Positions 4,834 to 8,054 of a DNA stretch of 8,054 nt are shown in pieces. The notes below the pieces were generated by a model, which searched no databases, was not told the origin of the DNA, and was given only the letters and a program-made list of their open reading frames with translations. The stretch lies in contig DGBM01000199.1 in the NCBI GenBank assembly GCA_002384765.1, positions 407 through 8,460 on the forward strand, written 5' to 3'. The translations under genes and the position numbers were made by a program. Each line of letters begins with the position of its first letter. Position 1 is the stretch's first letter. Origin of the DNA: Demequinaceae bacterium UBA4004. GTDB taxonomy: Bacteria; Actinomycetota; Actinomycetes; Actinomycetales; Demequinaceae.

Positions 4834-7674
4834 GTGACTACCTTCGCCGATCGCCACATTGGACCTGAGGACGCTTCTGCCCAGCGGATGCTCGACGCCG
4901 TCGGCTATGCCTCCCTCGACGCGCTCATCGACGAGGCTGTACCTGAGTCGATCCGCCAAGACGACATCCTGGTGCTTCCTCCCGCCCTGACGGAAGGTGA
5001 AGCGCTCGCCGAACTCGATGGCTATGCGCGACAAAACGTGCAGTCGGTGCAGATGATCGGTCAGGGCTACTACGACACGATCACGCCGGCGGTCATCCGA
5101 CGCGGAATCTTGTCCAATCCCGCCTGGTACTCGGCCTATACGCCATACCAGGCGGAGATTTCGCAAGGCCGCCTGGAGGCCATGCTCAACTTCCAGACGA
5201 TGGTGTCCGACCTCACCGCTTTGCCGCTCGCGAACGCATCATTGCTCGACGAGGCGACCGCGGTCAGCGAGGCCGTGCTGCTCATGCAACGCGCGGCTCA
5301 CCGCGGCGGAGCCGTCGTTCTCGACGATGAATGCTTCCCGCAGACGATTGAGGTGGTCTTGGCGCAGGCCGAGGCCCTTGGCATTGAGGCGCGAGTCGAG
5401 GCCATCTCGGAAGAGTGGAAGCCGGCCGACGACGTCACGGGGGTGGTGATCCAGAATCCGGGAATGTCGGGAGTGCTGCGCGACCTCGGACCGCTGATTG
5501 CCGCGGTGCATGACACGGGTGCGTTGGTGACGGTGGCATGCGACATCCTGTCCCTCAGCATTGTGAGTCCTCCGGGCGAAATGGGCGCGGACATTGCCGT
5601 GGGTTCGGCCCAGCGTTTCGGTGTGCCGCTGTTCTACGGCGGACCACACGCCGCGTTCATCGCAGTGCGTGCGGGCCTCGAGCGCCAACTGCCCGGTCGG
5701 CTCGTCGGCGTTTCCGTCGATGCCGCGGGCAATCCTGCCTACCGCCTGACGCTCCAGACCCGCGAGCAGCACATCCGGCGAGACAAGGCCACGTCGAACA
5801 TCTGCACCGCACAGGCACTGCTGGCCGTCGTCTCGTCGATGTACGCGATCTATCACGGTCCCGATGGGTTGCGCGATATCGCGATGGAGGTTCACTCACG
5901 CGCCGTGACGTTGTACGACGCCCTGACGGCCGCGGGCTTCCAGCCGATGCACGACGCCTTCTTCGACACCATCACGTTGCACATGCCCCGCGGCGCGGAC
6001 TCCGTGGTGTCGCGCGCGGCGGCCGCAGGGATCAACATTCGCAAGGTGGACGACGACAGGGTTGCCCTTGCGTGCGATGAGAAGACGGAGCTGGCAACCC
6101 TCGACAAGCTGGTCGAGGCGGTCATCGGGACCAAGCGTCACCCCGTGTACACGGCGCCGCGCGTGGCGATCCCGCGCGGGATGCGGCGCACCTCGGCTTA
6201 CCTGACGCACCCCGTGTTCACCGCTCACCGCTCGGAGGCGGCGCTCACGCGCTACATGCGCAAGCTGTCGGACCAGGACTTGGCGCTTGACCGCACGATG
6301 ATCCCGCTCGGCTCGTGCACCATGAAGCTCAACGCGGCGGCTGAGATGGAGCCCATCCTGTGGCCGGGTTTCGCCAACATCCACCCCTTCGCCCCCGCGG
6401 AACAGACCATGGGCTACCGCCACATGATCGAGCAGCTGGAGGACTGGCTGGCGGAGATCACGGGCTACGCGGCCGTGTCTGTGCAGCCCAACGCCGGCTC
6501 GCGCGGCGAATACGCCGGCCTGCTCGCCATCCGCAACTATCACCTGAGCCGCGGGGAGTCGGAGCGCAACATCTGCCTCATCCCCGATTCTGCTCACGGC
6601 ACCAACGCGGCCTCGGCCGTCCTAGTGGGCTTCCGGGTAGTGGTGGTGAAGACGGCCGCGGACGGCGAGATCGACGCGGCCGATCTCGAGTCGAAGCTGG
6701 CGGCCCACGGGTCCAAGGTCGCGGCCATCATGATCACCTATCCATCGACCCACGGCGTGTACGAGCCGCACGTGAAGGATGTGTGCGCGGCCGTTCACGA
6801 CGCAGGCGGCCAGGTCTACATCGATGGCGCGAACCTCAACGCGTTGGTGGGCCTGGCCAAGCCGGGCCACTTTGGGGGAGACGTCTCGCACCTGAACCTC
6901 CACAAGACTTTTGCGATCCCACACGGCGGCGGCGGACCGGGAGTGGGGCCCGTGGCCGTGGCGAAGCATTTGGTCGAGTTCCTGCCAGCCGTGCGCCAAT
7001 CGATTCTGCGTCCCAACGACTTGCGACGCGAAGGCGCGGCCGTCAGTGCGGCGCCCTACGGCTCGGCGGGAGTGCTCCCCATCGCGTGGGCGTACATCGC
7101 GATGCTGGGCGCCGACGGCCTGCGCCAGTCCACCCAGATGGCGGTGCTTGCCGCCAACTACGTGGCCGTACGCCTCGACAAGTACTTCCCGGTGTTGTTC
7201 CGCGGGCCCGGCGGCCTGGTGGCGCACGAGTGCATTCTCGACGTGCGGGAACTGACCAAGACGACCGGCATCACCGCGGAGGACGTCGCGAAGCGACTCA
7301 TCGACTACGGGATCCACGCCCCCACCATGTCCTGGCCCGTCGCCGGAACGCTCATGGTCGAGCCGACCGAGTCGGAGGACCTCACGGAACTGGATCGCTT
7401 CATCGACGCCATGATCGCGATTCGCGGCGAGATCGATGCCGTCGCGAATGGTGACGTCTCTGCCGAGGATTCGGTGCTGCGACACGCACCTCACACGGCG
7501 GAGGCGGTGGCGGCAGATACCTGGACCGCCGCGTACTCGCGCGAGGTGGCGGCATTCCCCGTTCCCGGCCTGCGCCGCGACAAGTACTTCCCTCCCGTGC
7601 GGCGCATCGACAATGCGTACGGGGATCGCAACCTCGTATGCACGTGCCCTCCGTTGGAAGAGTACGAGGACTAG
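4834..7674 (+). CDS. gcvP: Glycine dehydrogenase (decarboxylating), P protein of the glycine cleavage system
   Basis: A full-length 946-residue single-chain P protein, the normal size for the fused homodimeric form. It uses pyridoxal phosphate to decarboxylate glycine, releasing CO2 and passing the aminomethyl group to the lipoyl arm of GcvH. Motifs in order: the N-terminal FADRHIGPEDASAQRML (4-20); YTPYQAEISQGRLE (102-115); SSMYAIYHGPDGL in the first half; GSCTMKLNAAAEM (493-505); HGTNAAS (588-594); and HLNLHKTF, with K691 as the pyridoxal-phosphate lysine, followed by the glycine-rich PHGGGGPGVGP. The C-terminus GDRNLVCTCPPLEEYED is the usual family ending, so no truncation is seen. GTG 4834 is chosen because it places the conserved RHIGP motif at the standard distance. 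It has no SD and a -10-like hexamer 6 nt upstream. gcvT follows 48 nt after the stop. Confidence 0.98.
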   Translation: MTTFADRHIGPEDASAQRMLDAVGYASLDALIDEAVPESIRQDDILVLPPALTEGEALAELDGYARQNVQSVQMIGQGYYDTITPAVIRRGILSNPAWYSAYTPYQAEISQGRLEAMLNFQTMVSDLTALPLANASLLDEATAVSEAVLLMQRAAHRGGAVVLDDECFPQTIEVVLAQAEALGIEARVEAISEEWKPADDVTGVVIQNPGMSGVLRDLGPLIAAVHDTGALVTVACDILSLSIVSPPGEMGADIAVGSAQRFGVPLFYGGPHAAFIAVRAGLERQLPGRLVGVSVDAAGNPAYRLTLQTREQHIRRDKATSNICTAQALLAVVSSMYAIYHGPDGLRDIAMEVHSRAVTLYDALTAAGFQPMHDAFFDTITLHMPRGADSVVSRAAAAGINIRKVDDDRVALACDEKTELATLDKLVEAVIGTKRHPVYTAPRVAIPRGMRRTSAYLTHPVFTAHRSEAALTRYMRKLSDQDLALDRTMIPLGSCTMKLNAAAEMEPILWPGFANIHPFAPAEQTMGYRHMIEQLEDWLAEITGYAAVSVQPNAGSRGEYAGLLAIRNYHLSRGESERNICLIPDSAHGTNAASAVLVGFRVVVVKTAADGEIDAADLESKLAAHGSKVAAIMITYPSTHGVYEPHVKDVCAAVHDAGGQVYIDGANLNALVGLAKPGHFGGDVSHLNLHKTFAIPHGGGGPGVGPVAVAKHLVEFLPAVRQSILRPNDLRREGAAVSAAPYGSAGVLPIAWAYIAMLGADGLRQSTQMAVLAANYVAVRLDKYFPVLFRGPGGLVAHECILDVRELTKTTGITAEDVAKRLIDYGIHAPTMSWPVAGTLMVEPTESEDLTELDRFIDAMIAIRGEIDAVANGDVSAEDSVLRHAPHTAEAVAADTWTAAYSREVAAFPVPGLRRDKYFPPVRRIDNAYGDRNLVCTCPPLEEYED

Positions 7675-7710
7675 AGACCCGCGGCGGCCATGTCAGTGCG
7701 CCGCGCCGTC

Positions 7711-7716
7711 TACGCT
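7711..7716 (+). promoter_or_regulatory. Candidate -10 box of a leaderless gcvT promoter
   Basis: TACGCT keeps the T-A-n-n-n-T core and ends exactly 6 nt before ATG 7723, the same spacing as at gcvP and the small membrane protein gene. There is no SD before the ATG, and no convincing -35 is seen (ATGTCA at 7690-7695 would give a short 15-nt spacer). It suggests gcvT can be transcribed independently of gcvP. Confidence 0.38.
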
Positions 7717-7722
7717 GGCAAT

Positions 7723-8054
7723 ATGAATCGCTCCCCACTGCACCACGAGCACGTCGCGCTTGGCGCGACCCTGACCGAGTTTGCGGGCTGGGAGATGCCC
7801 GTCCGCTATGCGGGCGACGTGGCGGAGCACCAGGCGGTGCGCACCGCCGCAGGGCTGTTCGACATCAGCCACATGGGCGAGATCTCGCTGCGCGGCCCGG
7901 ACGCCGCCGCAGCCCTCGACTTCGCGCTGGTCTCAGGCATGGCACGCCTGGCGATCGGGCGGGCAAAGTACTCGATGCTGTGCACCCCGGACGGCGGAAT
8001 TATCGACGACCTCATCGTGTACCGGCGCGACTGGGATCACTTCATCATTGTCGC
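7723..8054 (+). CDS. gcvT: Aminomethyltransferase, T protein of the glycine cleavage system (3'-partial)
   Basis: The first 110 codons of gcvT; the rest lies beyond the window. GcvT takes the aminomethyl group carried on lipoyl-GcvH and transfers the one-carbon unit to tetrahydrofolate, giving 5,10-methylene-tetrahydrofolate and ammonia. Visible family motifs are LHHEHVALGATLTEFAGWEMPVRY (6-29, an N-terminal substrate-domain signature, with FAGWEMPV central), GLFDISHMGEI (44-54), and KYSMLCTPDGGIIDDLIVYR in the last part. ATG 7723 precedes the conserved start region and has no SD, but a TACGCT hexamer lies 6 nt upstream. The gene is 48 nt downstream of gcvP on the same strand. The pair form one pathway, and gcvH would be expected next or nearby. 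Confidence 0.96.
   Translation, partial: MNRSPLHHEHVALGATLTEFAGWEMPVRYAGDVAEHQAVRTAAGLFDISHMGEISLRGPDAAAALDFALVSGMARLAIGRAKYSMLCTPDGGIIDDLIVYRRDWDHFIIV

Noticed and set aside
4763..4837. 24-codon leader ORF (GTG 4763 to TGA 4835-4837) overlapping the gcvP start by GTGA
   Set aside because: It could couple translation into gcvP, but the peptide is arginine-rich without regulatory codon runs, its SD is weak (AGGG), and the leaderless reading explains the start more simply. Transcript mapping would decide.
6360..7454. Long + strand open frame (364 codons) inside gcvP
   Set aside because: The product is arginine/proline/glycine-rich low complexity, a typical frame shadow in high-GC DNA; gcvP is intact and conserved throughout.
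6622..7494. Long antisense open frame (290 codons) opposite gcvP, and a similar one at 5239-5895
   Set aside because: Antisense frames are often open in GC-rich genes; no domain, SD or coherent protein character was seen.
7680..7705. Hairpin CGCGGCG-N12-CGCCGCG between gcvP and gcvT as a terminator
   Set aside because: The stem is only 7 bp with a 12-nt loop and no T-tract follows; GC-rich DNA yields such pairs often.

Overview
The window is high-GC DNA (roughly two-thirds G+C by eye) with densely packed genes, frequent GTG starts and several starts that lack a Shine-Dalgarno (SD) sequence. Protein signatures and start-site style point to an actinobacterium, probably a Micrococcales-type organism; the order is an inference and the species cannot be named. 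No tRNA, rRNA, CRISPR array or mobile element was seen. The longest stretch without a gene is about 155 bases.

Bases 1-4366 hold an envelope-polysaccharide region. It opens with the last 30 codons of a probable dTDP-glucose 4,6-dehydratase (rfbB, + strand). One base after its stop is the stop of a family-4-type GT-B glycosyltransferase on the - strand (95-1303). That gene diverges, across only 37 bp, from a short sugar-nucleotide epimerase/dehydratase (1341-2204, +). The epimerase is coupled by an ATGA overlap to a multi-pass membrane protein of the LPG_synthase_TM/flippase-like family (2201-3133, +). The membrane protein converges, with a 92-bp coding overlap, on a family 2 polyprenyl-phosphate-type glycosyltransferase (3042-4049, -). 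Upstream of that GT2 on the same strand is a small glycine-rich two-helix membrane protein (4106-4366, -). Together these read as a set for making, attaching or moving lipid-linked sugars; that joint role is inferred from neighbours.

Bases 4367-4744 are a hinge. A divergent intergenic region carries an imperfect palindrome and two candidate promoters. It is followed by a 57-aa YegP/DUF1508-family gene (4522-4695, +) with a strong SD, and then a strong intrinsic terminator (4708-4744).

Bases 4834-8054 hold the glycine cleavage system: complete gcvP (946 aa) followed by the first 110 codons of gcvT, which runs off the end. GcvP decarboxylates glycine on pyridoxal phosphate and passes the aminomethyl group to lipoyl-GcvH; GcvT releases ammonia and makes methylene-tetrahydrofolate. 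gcvH is expected nearby but is not in view. Both genes lack an SD and have a -10-like hexamer exactly 6 nt before the start codon, as does the small membrane protein, which suggests leaderless transcription. A 7-bp inverted repeat brackets the putative gcvP promoter.

No clearly new system was found. The most noteworthy points are the convergent coding overlap, the repeated leaderless-promoter geometry, the two operator-like dyads and the unusually short epimerase.
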